From JBFHKO01 sp041595355 (GTDB lineage Bacteria > Pseudomonadota > Gammaproteobacteria > Enterobacterales > Aeromonadaceae), in assembly GCA_041595355.1 (NCBI GenBank), contig JBFHKO010000119.1, forward strand, positions 1 to 7,924: a stretch of DNA of 7,924 bases, given 5' to 3'. A program made the position numbers and the translations under genes. Of this stretch, positions 6,732 to 7,924 are shown piece by piece. How positions within the stretch are numbered: position 1 is the first letter of the stretch; every line of letters starts with the position of its first letter. Below the pieces are notes generated by a model. That model saw only the letters and a list, made by a program, of their open reading frames with translations, was not told the origin of the DNA and made no database searches.

Positions 6732-7924
6732 TTACAGGCTCTTGCCGGCGCATTTCCCGGTTTTGACGTTGAAGTTGCCGCAGGAGAGCGGCGCACGCCA
6801 GTCGGAGATCAGATCCTTGGAACCGTCCAGGTAATCGGACCACTCATCGCCCACGACGGTCCCCTTGGTTTCGGAGACCACTTCGAACTGGCCGTCATCC
6901 TGGATCTCGCCGATGAGTACCGGCTTGGTGATATGGTGATTGGGCATCATGGCGGCGTAGCCACCGGTCAGGTTGGGAACGGTCACACCGATAAGGGCCT
7001 GCTGTACCGCTTCCGGATCCGTGGTACCGGCCTTCTCGACGGCCTTCACCCACATGTTGAAGCCGATGTAGGTGGCTTCCATGGGATCGTTGGTCACCCG
7101 ATCGCTTTTGCCGGTGAACTTCTGCCACTTCTCGATGAAGGCGGCGTTTTCCGGGGTTTCGACGCTCTGGAAGTAGTTCCAGGCCGCCAGGTGGCCGACC
7201 AGCGGCTTGGTGTCTATGCCGGAGAGCTCTTCCTCACCCACGGAGAAGGCCACCACCGGGATGTTTTCGGCAGAGACGCCCTGGTTGCCCAGTTCCTTGT
7301 AGAAGGGAACGTTGGCATCGCCGTTGATGGTGGAGACCACGGCGGTCTTCTTGCCGGCAGAGCCGAACTTCTTCACGTCGGAGACGATGGACTGCCAGTC
7401 GGAGTGACCGAAGGGGGTGTAGTTGACCATGATGTCAGCCGGCGCCACGCCCTTGGATTTCAGGTAGGCTTCCAGGATCTTGTTGGTGGTGCGCGGATAG
7501 ACGTAGTCGGTACCCAGCAGCGCCCAGCGCTTGACCCCGACCTCGTTCATCAGGTAATCCACCGCCGGAATGGCCTGCTGGTTGGGTGCGGCACCGGTGT
7601 AGAAGACGTTCTTGGAAGACTCCTCGCCCTCATACTGCACCGGGTAGAACAGAATGCTGTTGAGCTCTTCCACCACCGGCAGCACCGACTTGCGAGAGAC
7701 CGAGGTCCAGCAACCGAAGGTTGCCGCGACCTTCTCCTTCTCGATCAGCTCGCGCGCCTTCTCGGCGAACAGCGGCCAGTTCGAGGCCGGGTCGACGACC
7801 ACCGGCTCGAGCTGCTTACCGAGAAGGCCGCCCTTCTTGTTCTGCTCGTCGATGAGCATCAGCATGGTGTCCTTCAGCGTGGTTTCACTGATCGCCATGG
7901 TTCCGGAAAGGGAGTGAAGGATGC
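6732..7924 (-). CDS. urtA: Urea ABC transporter substrate-binding protein UrtA, partial, 5' end missing
   Basis: UrtA is the periplasmic receptor that captures urea and delivers it to UrtBC. The 397 visible codons cover most of the mature protein; the start and signal peptide lie beyond the right edge. The reading frame continues upstream of the ATG at 7898 as ILHSLSGTMAISETTLKDTM, the conserved first strand of UrtA, so that ATG is internal. Family landmarks follow in order: LIDEQNKKGGLLG, ATFGCWTSVSRKSVLPVVEE, FYPVQYEGEESS, LLGTDYVYPRTTNKIL, FGHSDWQSIVSDVKKFG, TINGDANVPFYKELGNQG, DPMEATYIGFNMWVKAVEKA and a C-terminal GEIQDDGQFEVV followed by GDEWSDYL. Two cysteines near the end (CGNFNVKTGKC) may form a disulfide. 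It resembles the periplasmic amide and Liv-type binding proteins, but the motifs and the following urtBCDE genes make urea the clear ligand. Two hairpins follow its stop. Confidence 0.96.
   Translation of the reverse strand, partial: ILHSLSGTMAISETTLKDTMLMLIDEQNKKGGLLGKQLEPVVVDPASNWPLFAEKARELIEKEKVAATFGCWTSVSRKSVLPVVEELNSILFYPVQYEGEESSKNVFYTGAAPNQQAIPAVDYLMNEVGVKRWALLGTDYVYPRTTNKILEAYLKSKGVAPADIMVNYTPFGHSDWQSIVSDVKKFGSAGKKTAVVSTINGDANVPFYKELGNQGVSAENIPVVAFSVGEEELSGIDTKPLVGHLAAWNYFQSVETPENAAFIEKWQKFTGKSDRVTNDPMEATYIGFNMWVKAVEKAGTTDPEAVQQALIGVTVPNLTGGYAAMMPNHHITKPVLIGEIQDDGQFEVVSETKGTVVGDEWSDYLDGSKDLISDWRAPLSCGNFNVKTGKCAGKSL

Noticed and set aside
6649..6843. Longer UrtB starting at the ATG at 6843
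   Set aside because: The extra 65 residues would be read from the end of urtA and through both hairpins, and would bury the clear signal peptide that begins at the ATG at 6648.
7896..7898. UrtA start at the ATG at 7898
   Set aside because: The frame stays open to the window edge and encodes conserved UrtA sequence (ILHSLSGT) upstream of this Met; a start here would remove the signal peptide and the first strand.
1..7924. Undescribed system, mobile element, CRISPR array or RNA gene
   Set aside because: Every stretch is accounted for by intact, well-known urt and ure genes with uniform base composition; no repeats, transposase fragments or tRNA-like folds were seen.

Overview
The window is a single minus-strand operon for uptake and breakdown of urea. 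Reading in the direction of transcription (right to left), it holds urtA (5' end cut off by the window edge), urtB, urtC, urtD, urtE, ureD, ureA, ureB and the first 290 codons of ureC (3' end cut off). Coding density is very high: the only non-coding gaps longer than 12 bases are 83 bases between urtA and urtB and 34 bases between ureD and ureA. No plus-strand gene, RNA gene, mobile element or CRISPR array was seen.

Right part (about 7924-2427): a five-component urea ABC importer of the branched-chain amino acid (Liv/HAAT) type. UrtA is the periplasmic binding protein, UrtB and UrtC are the two permeases (UrtB carries a secreted N-terminal helical-repeat domain), and UrtD and UrtE are the two ATPases. 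Left part (2430-1): urease. UreD is the apo-urease scaffold for nickel insertion, and UreA, UreB and UreC are the gamma, beta and alpha subunits. All UreC metal and active-site residues expected in the visible half (His134, His136, Lys217, His219, His246, His272, Klebsiella numbering) are present at exactly the same positions. ureE, ureF and ureG would be expected beyond the left edge but are not visible.

The genes work as one pathway. Urea is captured by UrtA in the periplasm, imported by UrtBCDE with ATP, and hydrolysed in the cytoplasm by the nickel enzyme UreABC to ammonia and carbamate. Most junctions are translationally coupled: ATGA overlaps at urtC/urtD, urtE/ureD and ureB/ureC, a 7-base overlap at urtD/urtE, and gaps of 3 and 11 bases at urtB/urtC and ureA/ureB. 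The transporter-enzyme boundary is itself an ATGA overlap. The urtA-urtB gap is different: it holds two perfect GC-rich hairpins in tandem and urtB has a weak ribosome binding site, which suggests that urtA is expressed more than the rest.

The organism is probably a GC-rich proteobacterium, most likely a gammaproteobacterium. This rests on the high GC content, the separate ureA and ureB genes, the UrtB architecture, and close resemblance of UreC to the Klebsiella enzyme; a genus cannot be named. The operon promoter and any nitrogen-responsive control lie upstream of urtA, outside the window. I found no convincing undescribed system; the less-explored points are the UrtB N-terminal domain and the urtA-urtB intergenic structures.
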